DNA of 26,483 bases from JAVBSN01 sp031556525 (GCA_031556525.1 JAVBSS010000008.1:1-26483), one strand, 5' to 3'. Positions 1 to 8,554 are shown, numbered from the stretch's first letter. Notes: generated from the sequence alone by a model not told the origin. Numbers and translations: made by a program.

Positions 1-13
1 AATACTTTTTTTA

Positions 14-42
14 TTGTATTTTGTAATATATTTTCGTATAAT
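14..42 (+). promoter_or_regulatory. Probable promoter of the 1412-residue activator gene
   Basis: A perfect -10 hexamer TATAAT (37-42) lies 17 bp downstream of a weak -35 TTGTAT (14-19, matching TTGACA at three positions). It sits about 75 bp before the ATG at 119, leaving a leader of roughly 70 nt. The -10 is convincing; the -35 is weak. Confidence 0.5.
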
Positions 43-83
43 GTTAAATGTTGCAATTAGTTCTTTCTTATTAAAATGTATTT

Positions 84-118
84 AAGGAGGTTAAGGGGAT
101 TCACCCTTATAATATATT
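84..118 (+). promoter_or_regulatory. Distant Shine-Dalgarno with an intervening hairpin before the first gene
   Basis: The strong Shine-Dalgarno AAGGAGG (84-90) ends 28 nt before the ATG at 119, too far for normal use. Between them TAAGGG (92-97) and CCCTTA (104-109) can form a 6-bp hairpin with a 6-nt loop. Folding it out would leave about 10 nt between the Shine-Dalgarno and the ATG. No in-frame start lies upstream: TAA is at 110-112. The alternative is weak use of the GGGG at 95-98. That the hairpin brings the site into range is inference. Confidence 0.5.
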
Positions 119-3100
119 ATGAAATATACTTTAGGAATTGACGTAGGTTCTACTACTGTTAAAGTAGCAGTCCTAGATGAAAACAATGATATTATTTTTT
201 CAGATTACAAGAGACACTTTGCTAATATCAAAGAAACTCTTTCTGACTTAGTAAATGATGCTTATACCAAATTAGGAAACTCAGACATATGTGCTGCCAT
301 CACTGGTTCAGGAGGTTTTGCATTATCTACAGTTCTTGGTATTCCTTTCACTCAAGAGGTTGTTTGTGTATCAACTGCTCTTACCGACTATGCTCCTCAA
401 ACTGATGTAGCTATAGAATTAGGTGGTGAAGATGCTAAGATTATATATTTTACTAACGGTATAGACCAGAGAATGAATGGTGTATGTGCTGGTGGTACCG
501 GTTCTTTTATAGACCAAATGGCTTCTCTTCTACAAACAGATGCTACTGGTCTTAACGAGTATGCAAAAAATTACGATACTATATATCCTATCGCAGCTCG
601 TTGTGGTGTATTTGCTAAAACTGATATTCAACCATTAATTAATGAAGGTGCTACAAAAGAAAACTTATCTGCTTCTATTTTTCAAGCAGTAGTTAATCAA
701 ACAATAAGTGGTCTTGCTTGTGGTAAACCAATCAGAGGTAATGTTGCATTCCTCGGCGGGCCTCTTCATTTCTTATCAGAACTTAAGAACACTTTCATTA
801 GAACATTGAATCTATCAGATGATGCAATTATTGCACCTGATCATTCACATTTATTTGCAGCTGTTGGTGCTGCCCTTAATTCTAATCCAGATATCTCTAC
901 TACTTTAGAAGATTTATCTGAGCAATTAAAGGGTGATGTTCATATCGAAATGGAAGTCGAACGTCTCGATCCATTATTTAAAAATCAAGCTGCTTATGAT
1001 GAATTTACAGAGAAGCATAATCGTTTTTCAGTAAAGAGAGGCGACTTACAAAAATACGAAGGAAATTGTTTCCTCGGAATAGATGCTGGTTCTACTACTA
1101 CTAAAGTTGCTTTAGTTGGAGAAGACGGTTCATTATTATATGATTTCTACAGCAGTAACAATGGTAGTCCACTTAATACTACCCTAAAATCAATTAAAGA
1201 AATATATTCATTACTACCAGATAGTGCTTCTATTGTTGGTTCTTGTTCTACAGGATACGGTGAAGCTCTTATCAAATCTGCTCTTATGTTAGACCACGGC
1301 GAAGTTGAGACTATTGCTCACTACACTGCTGCTGCTTTCTTTGAGCCAGAAGTTGATTGTATTCTTGACATTGGTGGTCAAGATATGAAATGTATCAAAA
1401 TCAAAAAAGGCGTTGTTGATAACGTATTACTTAACGAGGCTTGCTCATCTGGTTGTGGTTCATTTATAGAAACTTTTGCAAAATCCCTAAATTACTCTGT
1501 AAGTGATTTTGCTGAGATTGCATTATTAGCTGAGAATCCTATTGATTTAGGTTCAAGATGTACTGTATTTATGAACTCTAAAGTTAAACAGGCCCAAAAG
1601 GAAGGCGCTACCGTTGCTGATATATCAGCAGGTCTTGCATATTCTGTTATTAAAAATGCCTTACTTAAAGTTATCAAACTTACTGACCCTAAAGACTTAG
1701 GTGAAAAGGTTGTTGTACAAGGCGGTACTTTCTATAATGATGCTGTTCTTAGAAGTTTTGAAATTATATCTGGTAGAGAGGCTGTTCGTCCTGACATTTC
1801 AGGTATAATGGGTGCCTTCGGTGCTGCCCTAATTGCTCGTGATAGATATGATAGCACAGTAGAATCTACAATGTTATCAATTAATAAGATTAACAATCTT
1901 CAATATGATACTACTATGGCTCGTTGTAAAGGCTGTACTAACGCTTGTCTTCTTACTATCAACAGATTTACTGGTGGACGTCAATTTATATCAGGTAATA
2001 GATGTGAACGTGGCGTAGGTATGAAGAAGAATAAGGATAACGTACCTAACTTATTTGATTATAAGTTAAAACAAATGTTTAATTATGAGTCATTAGCTCC
2101 AGATATGGCATACAGAGGTACTATCGGTATTCCTCGTGTGTTAAATATTTATGAGAACTATCCATTCTGGCATACATTTTTAACTAAATTAGGATTCAGA
2201 GTTATTTTATCGCCTCAATCAAATAGACAAATATATGATTTAGGTATTGAATCAATTCCTAGTGAATCAGAATGTTATCCAGCTAAGATAAGTCACGGTC
2301 ATGTAATGTGGTTACTTAAGCAAGGAATTAAAGATATTTTCTACCCATGTATTCCATATGAGCGTAATGAAACACCAGAGGCTAATAATAACTACAACTG
2401 CCCTATCGTTACTTCTTATGCTGAGAATATTAAGAACAACATGGAAGAAATAAATGATGAATCAATAACATTTATACGTCCTTTCTTAGCATTAGACAAT
2501 AGGGATGCTCTTGTAACTAGAATGTACGAGGAATTAGATCACTATTACGATATTCCTTTACAAGAAATAGCTGATGCTATTGATGCAGCATATGCGGAAG
2601 ATGATAGAGTCCGTAAAGATATTCGTAAAAAAGGTGAAGAGACAATTAAATACCTTGAAGAAAATGATAAATTAGGTATCGTTCTTGCTGGACGCCCATA
2701 TCATGTTGATCCTGAAATCAATCATGGTCTTCCTGAGTTAATTAATTCATATGGTATAGCTGTTCTTACTGAAGATTCTATATCTCACTTAGCACCTGTT
2801 GAACGTCCTCTAATCGTATCTGATCAATGGATGTATCATTCAAGACTATACGCTGCTGCTAACTATGTTAAAGCTAGCAACAACCTTGAATTAATACAGC
2901 TTAACTCATTTGGTTGTGGTCTTGATGCTGTTACTACTGATGCTGTAAATGATATATTAACTAAATCAGGTAAAATATATACTGTTCTTAAAATTGATGA
3001 AGTTAGCAACCTTGGCGCTGCTAGAATACGTATCCGTTCTCTAATAAGCGCTGTAAATGTTAGAAAGAAAAAGCATTTCAAACCATCTCCTGTCTCTTCT

Positions 3101-4357
3101 GCTTATAATCGAGTTTTATTTACAGAAGACATGAAGAAAAACTATACAATATTAGCTCCTCAAATGTCACCTATACACTTTAATATGTTAGAACCTGCAT
3201 TAAATTCTTCTGGTTATAATGTTGTTGTATTACCAGATGCTACTAAGGCCGACATTGATATGGGATTAAAATATGTAAATAATGATGCTTGTTACCCATC
3301 ACTTATTGTAATAGGTCAGATAATGTCTGCTCTTAACTCAGGCAAATATGACCTTAGCAAAACTGCTGTTGCAATAACTCAAACAGGTGGTGGTTGTAGA
3401 GCAACTAACTATATTGGATTTATCAGACGTGCTTTAGAAAAATCAGGTCTAGGTTATATTCCTGTTATATCTCTAAGTACTCAAGGTATAGAGAAAAACC
3501 CTGGTTTTACTTATAGCTATTCAATGATCAAGAAAGTTTTACAAGCAATTGTATACGGCGATGTTTTAATGAGAGTATTATATAAAATGCGTCCTTATGA
3601 GAAGGTTCCTGGATCAGCTAATGCCCTACACCAAAAATGGGAAGACATCTGCAAGGAATCAGTTAAGACAGGTAAGACTTCTACATTTAAGAAAAATATT
3701 ACTGGTATCATTAGAGACTTTGATAATTTAGAGATAACTGATGAAGTTAAACCTAGAGTTGGTATTGTTGGCGAGATTCTTGTTAAATTCTTACCATCAG
3801 CAAATAATCACCTTGTAGATTTATTAGAAGCTGAAGGTGCTGAAGCTGTAATGCCTGACTTATTAGACTTTTTCATGTACTGTTTCTATAACAGTAATTA
3901 TAAACACAGATTCCTAGGTAAGCCTAAGAAATCTGCTACAATTGCAAATATGGGAATCTGGTTCTTAGAACAATTTAGATCTCATGCTAAGAAAGAACTT
4001 ACTAAGAGTAAGCACTTTACTGCTCCTGTTCACATTAGTAAACTTGCTGATTATGCTAAACCATTTGCTTCACTTGGAAATCAAACCGGTGAAGGTTGGT
4101 TCTTAACAGGCGAGATGATAGAATTAATCCATAGCGATGCTTCTAATATTGTATGTGCTCAACCGTTTGGTTGTTTACCTAACCATATAGTAGGTAAGGG
4201 TGTTATCAAGGAACTTAGACGTGCTTTCCCTGATGCAAATATCGTTGCTGTAGATTATGACCCTGGTGCTTCTGAAGTAAATCAGTTAAACAGAATCAAA
4301 CTTATGTTATCTGCCGCTAATAGAAATATGGAAAACAAAGATAATTCCCAAGCATAG
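119..4357 (+). CDS. 2-hydroxyacyl-CoA dehydratase activator-type ATPase, tandem-module fusion
   Basis: A 1412-residue protein with two ASKHA-fold activase modules of the BadF/BcrA/HgdC type. Module 1 (about 1-265) starts with the phosphate loop GIDVGSTT and carries GGEDAK, C123 (VCAGGTGSF) and C162 (ARCGVF), the positions that bridge a [4Fe-4S] cluster in HgdC homodimers. Module 2 (about 318-575) repeats this with GIDAGSTTTK, GGQDMK, C442 and C481. A Cys cluster follows (C603, C606, C610, C629), then a long C-terminal part resembling the DUF2229 and dehydratase-subunit-like regions of this family. HgdC-type activators couple ATP hydrolysis to low-potential electron transfer into an Fe-S dehydratase. 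This long fused form is common in anaerobic clostridia, and as far as I know its substrate is unknown. It is monocistronic, between its own promoter and a strong terminator. The family call is secure; the reaction is not. Confidence 0.85.
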   Translation: MKYTLGIDVGSTTVKVAVLDENNDIIFSDYKRHFANIKETLSDLVNDAYTKLGNSDICAAITGSGGFALSTVLGIPFTQEVVCVSTALTDYAPQTDVAIELGGEDAKIIYFTNGIDQRMNGVCAGGTGSFIDQMASLLQTDATGLNEYAKNYDTIYPIAARCGVFAKTDIQPLINEGATKENLSASIFQAVVNQTISGLACGKPIRGNVAFLGGPLHFLSELKNTFIRTLNLSDDAIIAPDHSHLFAAVGAALNSNPDISTTLEDLSEQLKGDVHIEMEVERLDPLFKNQAAYDEFTEKHNRFSVKRGDLQKYEGNCFLGIDAGSTTTKVALVGEDGSLLYDFYSSNNGSPLNTTLKSIKEIYSLLPDSASIVGSCSTGYGEALIKSALMLDHGEVETIAHYTAAAFFEPEVDCILDIGGQDMKCIKIKKGVVDNVLLNEACSSGCGSFIETFAKSLNYSVSDFAEIALLAENPIDLGSRCTVFMNSKVKQAQKEGATVADISAGLAYSVIKNALLKVIKLTDPKDLGEKVVVQGGTFYNDAVLRSFEIISGREAVRPDISGIMGAFGAALIARDRYDSTVESTMLSINKINNLQYDTTMARCKGCTNACLLTINRFTGGRQFISGNRCERGVGMKKNKDNVPNLFDYKLKQMFNYESLAPDMAYRGTIGIPRVLNIYENYPFWHTFLTKLGFRVILSPQSNRQIYDLGIESIPSESECYPAKISHGHVMWLLKQGIKDIFYPCIPYERNETPEANNNYNCPIVTSYAENIKNNMEEINDESITFIRPFLALDNRDALVTRMYEELDHYYDIPLQEIADAIDAAYAEDDRVRKDIRKKGEETIKYLEENDKLGIVLAGRPYHVDPEINHGLPELINSYGIAVLTEDSISHLAPVERPLIVSDQWMYHSRLYAAANYVKASNNLELIQLNSFGCGLDAVTTDAVNDILTKSGKIYTVLKIDEVSNLGAARIRIRSLISAVNVRKKKHFKPSPVSSAYNRVLFTEDMKKNYTILAPQMSPIHFNMLEPALNSSGYNVVVLPDATKADIDMGLKYVNNDACYPSLIVIGQIMSALNSGKYDLSKTAVAITQTGGGCRATNYIGFIRRALEKSGLGYIPVISLSTQGIEKNPGFTYSYSMIKKVLQAIVYGDVLMRVLYKMRPYEKVPGSANALHQKWEDICKESVKTGKTSTFKKNITGIIRDFDNLEITDEVKPRVGIVGEILVKFLPSANNHLVDLLEAEGAEAVMPDLLDFFMYCFYNSNYKHRFLGKPKKSATIANMGIWFLEQFRSHAKKELTKSKHFTAPVHISKLADYAKPFASLGNQTGEGWFLTGEMIELIHSDASNIVCAQPFGCLPNHIVGKGVIKELRRAFPDANIVAVDYDPGASEVNQLNRIKLMLSAANRNMENKDNSQA

Positions 4358-4370
4358 GCTTATATAAACA

Positions 4371-4419
4371 AAAAGTAACACTTAATAATTTCTTAGGAAA
4401 TATTAAGTGTTACTTTTTT
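4371..4419. terminator. Strong bidirectional Rho-independent terminator
   Basis: The arms 4371-4387 and 4401-4417 form a perfect 17-bp stem (AAAAGTAACACTTAATA with its complement). The intervening 13 nt can extend it by a further TTTC/GAAA pairing. Ts follow on the plus strand (to 4419) and the As at the left end give a T-run on the minus strand. It sits between the convergent activator gene and the GNAT gene and probably ends both transcripts. Confidence 0.9.
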
Positions 4420-4433
4420 GATTATATCTTATC

Positions 4434-4468
4434 TGTATTCAATTATCATCCATTTGTATTCAATCATC
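4434..4468. repeat. Short imperfect direct repeat
   Basis: TGTATTCAATTATC (4434-4447) recurs as TGTATTCAATCATC (4455-4468), 13 of 14 bases identical with a 21-bp period, in the gap between the terminator and the GNAT stop codon. No function is evident; it may be a small local duplication. Confidence 0.4.
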
Positions 4469-4470
4469 TA

Positions 4471-4887
4471 CTATCTTATATATTGTATCATTCCTGGACC
4501 TAGATTATCTGTAGGCCTAGAAATAAATCCATACTTTTTATAAAACTCTTCTCGTCCTTTGGCGCACATTAGACACAACATTATTTCCGAGTCAGCTATC
4601 TTAATACTATCTACATATTCAATAAGCTTTCCCAATAAAGCATTCCCTATATGCATAGATTGACATGTCGGAATTACAATTAAATCTTGTATATAACATA
4701 CAACTGCACCATCGCCTACTATCCTTCCCATACCAACTGGTATATCATCAACATAGGCACATACAGTATACATACTATTATTTAATGCTTTATCAGCTTG
4801 TTCTCTAGATAATTCTTTCCAGTTAACACTTGCTCTTAACATTAGATAGGTATTTACATCTATAACATTTTCCCTTATATCTATCAT
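4471..4887 (-). CDS. GNAT-family N-acetyltransferase
   Basis: A 138-residue protein with the GNAT core layout: a beta strand (YIQDLIVIP, about 65-73), then the acetyl-CoA pyrophosphate-binding loop Q76-SMHIG-N-A (Q/RxxGxG/A motif A), and a C-terminal motif-B region FYKKYGF (115-121) with the Tyr often seen in this fold. It presumably transfers acetyl from acetyl-CoA to an amine of a small molecule or protein; the substrate cannot be read from the sequence. The Shine-Dalgarno AGAGGA lies about 6 nt before the ATG. It is the last gene of the run that includes hisH and hisF, 43 bp after hisF, and ends at the shared terminator. Nothing ties it to histidine synthesis beyond position. Confidence 0.85.
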   Translation of the reverse strand: MIDIRENVIDVNTYLMLRASVNWKELSREQADKALNNSMYTVCAYVDDIPVGMGRIVGDGAVVCYIQDLIVIPTCQSMHIGNALLGKLIEYVDSIKIADSEIMLCLMCAKGREEFYKKYGFISRPTDNLGPGMIQYIR

Positions 4888-4930
4888 TAATTATCCTCTT
4901 ATGCTAATATGTATTAATCTTAAAATAAGA

Positions 4931-5692
4931 TTAAATTCTCATATCTAGCCCTTTTTCAATTAAATATCTCTTTAAGTCATTTATCTCTAATTCTTTGTAA
5001 TGAAATAGCGAAGCCGCTAATGCTGCATCTGCTTTTCCGTCTGTAAGTGCATCATAGAAATGATCTTTGGTACCTGCTCCACCTGAGGCAATTACTGGTA
5101 TAGATACATTTTCTGAAATAATCTTAGTTAATTCAATATCATACCCTGCCTTTGTACCATCACAATCCATGCTTGTTAGTAGAATCTCTCCTGCACCTAG
5201 CTTATTTGCCTTCATTGCCCATTCAACAGCATCAATGCCTACATCTACTCTTCCGCCGTTCTTATATATGTTCCAACCAGAACCATCTGCTCTACGTTTA
5301 GCATCAATAGCAACTACTACACATTGGCTTCCAAATTTGTCAGCCGCCTCGCTTATTAGATTAGGATTATCTATAGCCGAAGAATTAATAGATACCTTAT
5401 CTGCACCTTCTCTAAGAATCTCCTTGAAATCATCAACTGTTCTTATTCCACCACCTACTGTAAATGGTATAAATACAGTCTCTGCAACTCTTCTAACCAT
5501 ATCAACTACTATATTTCTAGCATCTGATGATGCTGTTATATCAAGAAATACTAACTCATCTGCACCTGCGCTATCATAAGCTCTTGCAACTTCAACAGGA
5601 TCACCAGCATCTTGTAAATTAACAAAATTTATTCCCTTAACAACTCTTCCGTTATGAACATCAAGACAAGGAATTATTCTCTTTGTATGCAT
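4931..5692 (-). CDS. hisF: Imidazole glycerol phosphate synthase, cyclase subunit HisF
   Basis: A 253-residue TIM barrel of the normal HisF length. It joins ammonia from HisH to PRFAR, giving imidazole glycerol phosphate and AICAR (histidine pathway, cytoplasm). Both catalytic aspartates are at the family positions: D11 in IIPCLDV and D130 in VVVAIDAKR. The phosphate-binding loops TVGGGI (about 78-83) and ASGGAG are present. The start is 2 bp after the hisH stop, and the Shine-Dalgarno GAGGAA lies in the last hisH codons, so the two subunits are probably translated together. No other his gene is visible in the window, so the rest of the pathway must be encoded elsewhere. Confidence 0.97.
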   Translation of the reverse strand: MHTKRIIPCLDVHNGRVVKGINFVNLQDAGDPVEVARAYDSAGADELVFLDITASSDARNIVVDMVRRVAETVFIPFTVGGGIRTVDDFKEILREGADKVSINSSAIDNPNLISEAADKFGSQCVVVAIDAKRRADGSGWNIYKNGGRVDVGIDAVEWAMKANKLGAGEILLTSMDCDGTKAGYDIELTKIISENVSIPVIASGGAGTKDHFYDALTDGKADAALAASLFHYKELEINDLKRYLIEKGLDMRI

Positions 5693-5694
5693 AT

Positions 5695-6312
5695 CTATTC
5701 CTCCTCTAGATTAATAAAGTTCTGTAATATCTGTAATCCAACCTTGCTACTTTTCTCTGGATGGAATTGGCACGCAAAAATATTGTTATGCTCTATAGAT
5801 GCATGTATATGCGTAGAATACTGCGTAGTTGCCGCTACATCACTTTCATCTTCTGCTTTCAAATAATATGAGTGAACAAAATATACATAAGGATTCTTAT
5901 CTTCAATACCTTTAAATAATCTAGCATTATTTGTTATATCTAGTGAATTCCATCCCATATGAGGTATCTTAAGACCTTCCGCATCTGGAATTCTTAAAAT
6001 CTTACCCTTTAACAATCCAAGACCACTAACACCTAGTGTCTCATCGCTACTCTCATACATTAACTGTAATCCAAGACATATTCCCAAAAATGGCTTATTA
6101 GCTTCTACGACATCATATATAACCTTATCAAGATTATATTGTCTTATCTTACCCATTGCATCTCCAAAACTACCAACACCTGGTAAAACAACCTTATCAC
6201 TTGCCAAAATAACATCTCTATCTCTAGTTATAACAACTTCTTCACCCAGATATATTAATGCTTTCTCGACGCTTTTTATATTTCCAGCATCATAATCGAT
6301 TATTGAAATCAT
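5695..6312 (-). CDS. hisH: Imidazole glycerol phosphate synthase, glutaminase subunit HisH
   Basis: A 205-residue class I glutamine amidotransferase. The catalytic triad is visible: nucleophile C79 in GICLGLQL, with H184 and E186 in FACQFHPEKSS. The motif LPGVGSFGDAM (43-53) matches the oxyanion/glutamine-binding region of HisH. It hydrolyses glutamine and channels ammonia to HisF, encoded just downstream. Its ATG overlaps the stop of the upstream 562-residue gene by one base (TAATG), which suggests translational coupling, and it also has its own Shine-Dalgarno GGAGGA about 6 nt upstream. Confidence 0.97.
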   Translation of the reverse strand: MISIIDYDAGNIKSVEKALIYLGEEVVITRDRDVILASDKVVLPGVGSFGDAMGKIRQYNLDKVIYDVVEANKPFLGICLGLQLMYESSDETLGVSGLGLLKGKILRIPDAEGLKIPHMGWNSLDITNNARLFKGIEDKNPYVYFVHSYYLKAEDESDVAATTQYSTHIHASIEHNNIFACQFHPEKSSKVGLQILQNFINLEEE

Positions 6313-8000
6313 TATTCTTCCTCCGCTTGTGTCTCATCCTCTGGTGTAATATTTGATGAATATTTTTCAATGGCATTTACATAGTCATAATTATTCATTT
6401 CATTAATACTATTGGCCTCTTCTAAACTTATCCCATACGTAACTTCTAGCGCATCAACTATCTTAGACTTACATTTATCAATATCATTAACAATATCGAG
6501 TTCTACTGCTTCTTCATAATGTTCATCATACTTAATTAATCCTCGCAATAACGAATCCAATGCTTTATCATACCTTTTTAATTCATAAAAATTAGTATTA
6601 TATGATTCATATAATCGCTCCACATACATTACTGTATATATTCTATCTTTCAAATCTTGATCTTCTTCTTTTACATCTACACCATATACCTCGTCATATG
6701 CTAATCGATATTTCTCTCTAGAAAAATATTCTCCCGCTTTCTCTATAACCAACTTATAATTAAATGCTTTTGTTCCTAAAAACAATACACCTATTATGGC
6801 TATACCTAATACAGCTAATATAATAACATATACCTTACTAATTTTCTTTTCAGGTACAGCTTCTATATTTTCCTGTTCTTCTTTTCTCTTCTTAGCTAGC
6901 TTTTTGTTTAGTTTTTCTTCTTCATTTTTCTTCTTAACAGCTTCTTTTGCTACTTTATTTTCATTCTTCTTTTGATTGCTAATTTCTTTGGCTGCCTTCT
7001 TTTCCTCTTTGCGAGCAAGCTTTGCTGCCTTCTTCGCCTCTAATTCTTCTAGACTAATTCCTTCTTCTTCGTCTTCATCAGGATCACCAAAAATAATCTG
7101 TGAGAAAGTCTTTTTCTTCTTAGCTTCAATAGCTTTTTCAGGAATATCTGTTAATTCAATAGAGTCATTATCAATTTTACTAGATTCTACACTAATTTCT
7201 GTAGATTCTTCAGTATCACCTTCATCTTCGATTCCAAGCATGGCAAACAAATCATCTAATTCTTTGTTTGTGTCATCTAGATATTCATTAGTTCCAAAAA
7301 CATCTTCTACATTAATTTCTTCTGTATATTGCGACTCTTCATTATTCTCATTAATCTCCATATCCGAAGATTCTTCGTTATTAAAAATATATTCTTCTGT
7401 ATAATCATTATTTTCTTGATTATTATACTCATCATCTATATTATGATTGTATAAATCCTCGTCCTCTACATCAGAATCTGTATTCTCTATAGCCTCATTA
7501 TCAATTTTATCATCTTCCACATAATCATCAAACAATTCATCCCCACCTAGTTCCTCTGGAAATGCTATCTCATCATCCGTTTTCTCGATTTCTTCAAAAA
7601 AGCTATCATCCAAAGCTTCCTCTTTAAAGAACTCATCTATATCTATATCTTCTAAATCATCTAATTCCAATATACTATTTTGATTATTGTCGAGTTTGAT
7701 ATTGGTTACATCAATATCATCAAAATCAATATCATCAAAATCTAATCCGTCCATATCAAGATCAGCTAGAGAATCTAATTCATCTAACTCGTCCAATTGT
7801 TCAACACCAATGTGTGAATCTTGAGCTTCAACCTCTTCCTTTGAATCGTTTTCTACATGACTATCTACAGTTTCCATAGCCTCTTTTTCAGCTATATCCC
7901 TCTTAACTAATTCATCATCTAGCTCTTCTTCTATTCTATTGTCTATCTCTTCATCAAGAGTAATTTCATTTAATAAACTGTCAAGATAATTTTCATCCAT
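6312..8000 (-). CDS. Unknown single-pass membrane protein with long acidic and basic disordered regions
   Basis: I do not recognise this 562-residue protein. Three parts stand out. Residues 1 to about 290 are extremely Asp/Glu-rich and probably disordered, with short echoes such as DFDDIDFDDID (88-97) and LDDLFAMLGIEDE (248-260). Residues about 292-386 are Lys/Glu/Ala-rich and strongly basic, probably an extended charged helix or coiled coil. One membrane segment lies at about 389-410, followed by a helical C-terminal domain (about 415-530, Tyr/Leu/Lys-rich, TPR-like in feel). No signal peptide or catalytic motif is seen. With positive charge just before the helix, the acidic part should be cytoplasmic and the C-terminal domain outside. 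It is first in the run, coupled to hisH by a TAATG overlap, with Shine-Dalgarno AGGTGA and a promoter at 8049-8077. Confidence 0.8.
   Translation of the reverse strand: MDENYLDSLLNEITLDEEIDNRIEEELDDELVKRDIAEKEAMETVDSHVENDSKEEVEAQDSHIGVEQLDELDELDSLADLDMDGLDFDDIDFDDIDVTNIKLDNNQNSILELDDLEDIDIDEFFKEEALDDSFFEEIEKTDDEIAFPEELGGDELFDDYVEDDKIDNEAIENTDSDVEDEDLYNHNIDDEYNNQENNDYTEEYIFNNEESSDMEINENNEESQYTEEINVEDVFGTNEYLDDTNKELDDLFAMLGIEDEGDTEESTEISVESSKIDNDSIELTDIPEKAIEAKKKKTFSQIIFGDPDEDEEEGISLEELEAKKAAKLARKEEKKAAKEISNQKKNENKVAKEAVKKKNEEEKLNKKLAKKRKEEQENIEAVPEKKISKVYVIILAVLGIAIIGVLFLGTKAFNYKLVIEKAGEYFSREKYRLAYDEVYGVDVKEEDQDLKDRIYTVMYVERLYESYNTNFYELKRYDKALDSLLRGLIKYDEHYEEAVELDIVNDIDKCKSKIVDALEVTYGISLEEANSINEMNNYDYVNAIEKYSSNITPEDETQAEEE
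7710..7739. repeat. 15-bp tandem duplication inside the acidic domain
   Basis: The unit ATCAATATCATCAAA occurs twice in exact tandem (7710-7724 and 7725-7739), encoding the repeated acidic stretch of the 562-residue protein. It suggests that the acidic region grows by slippage of short in-frame units. Confidence 0.6.
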
Positions 8001-8048
8001 TTGGTCACCTCATAGTTTTAACGATAATAATCAAAAAATCACTTGTAT

Positions 8049-8077
8049 ATTCTAACATAATAACTAACAAAAATCAA
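8049..8077 (-). promoter_or_regulatory. Promoter of the 562-residue protein / hisHF run
   Basis: Reading the minus strand, -35 TTGATT (8072-8077) and -10 TAGAAT (8049-8054) are separated by exactly 17 bp and lie about 50 bp before the ATG at 8000. Four of six and five of six bases match the sigma-A consensus. Confidence 0.6.
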
Positions 8078-8203
8078 TTTTACCAATACTTTTTGCAATA
8101 GTTACTTCACTTATTCATACGATATAATTATACATTATTTAAATACTTTTTTCTACTTAAGCTAGAATTAATATTTTTTGTAGATTTTAACGGATTATTC
8201 ACA

Positions 8204-8231
8204 CATTTTGTTATACAATTCTAACAAAATG
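8204..8231. repeat. Perfect 10-bp inverted repeat, operator-like
   Basis: CATTTTGTTA (8204-8213) and TAACAAAATG (8222-8231) are perfect inverted copies separated by 8 nt. It lies 32 bp upstream of a TATAAT (8263-8268) and 77 bp before the DUF6465 start. No T-run follows, so a terminator is unlikely; a dimeric regulator site is the simpler reading, but this is inference. Confidence 0.5.
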
Positions 8232-8307
8232 CCATTGCTTTTTTATCAAATATGTTATATATTATAATTGTTTTATAGTATATTGTTACATAGAGGAGGT
8301 AAATGTT

Positions 8308-8508
8308 ATGAAATCATCTTTATACGTAGAATTTCAAGAGAAACAATTAGACGAGAAGACTGTTATTACTCTAGCTAAAAAAGTATGGACTGATGCTGGT
8401 AATAAAGCAGCTGATCTTAAAGATCTTAAAGTATATATCAAACCTGAGGAAAACACAGCATATTATGTTTTCAATGATGATATATCTGGTAGCTTCAATC
8501 TTGATTAG
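8308..8508 (+). CDS. DUF6465 family protein
   Basis: A 66-residue protein whose second half matches the core I know from DUF6465 proteins of Clostridia: a tryptophan-containing helix (KKVWTDAGNKAADLKDLKVY), then the hallmark IKPEENTAYYVFND. Many family members carry an Ala/Lys-rich N-terminal extension; this one is only the core. The function is unknown as far as I am aware. It has a strong Shine-Dalgarno (AGAGGAGG, 8 nt before the ATG), stands alone on the plus strand among minus-strand genes and is followed at once by a hairpin terminator, so it is a monocistronic gene that is probably well translated. Confidence 0.8.
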   Translation: MKSSLYVEFQEKQLDEKTVITLAKKVWTDAGNKAADLKDLKVYIKPEENTAYYVFNDDISGSFNLD

Positions 8509-8515
8509 TATTTAA

Positions 8516-8554
8516 CATAATAAATGCAGGGATTATATCCCTGCATTTATTATG
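8516..8554. terminator. Long hairpin between the convergent DUF6465 and cheV genes
   Basis: The arms CATAATAAATGCAGGGA (8516-8532) and 8538-8554 form a perfect 17-bp stem with loop TTATA. Neither side has a clean U-run, although the distal half of the stem is AU-rich. It is placed to stop both the plus-strand DUF6465 transcript and the minus-strand cheV transcript. Confidence 0.75.

Larger units (their letters stand above)
8001..8307. other. Divergent intergenic region (307 bp)
   Basis: This gap separates two divergent genes. It contains the minus-strand promoter at 8049-8077, a perfect 10-bp inverted repeat at 8204-8231, a TATAAT at 8263-8268 that could be the plus-strand -10, and the Shine-Dalgarno AGAGGAGG (8292-8299) of the DUF6465 gene. 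The stretch 8080-8200 is very AT-rich and I see no open frame or structured RNA in it. Confidence 0.7.

Noticed and set aside
5067..5579. 170-residue plus-strand open frame
   Set aside because: It lies wholly inside hisF on the opposite strand, where the HisF catalytic residues are all intact.
6976..7404. 142-residue Ser-rich plus-strand open frame
   Set aside because: It is the complement of the Asp/Glu/Lys-rich 562-residue gene; serine richness is a by-product of that strand's codons.
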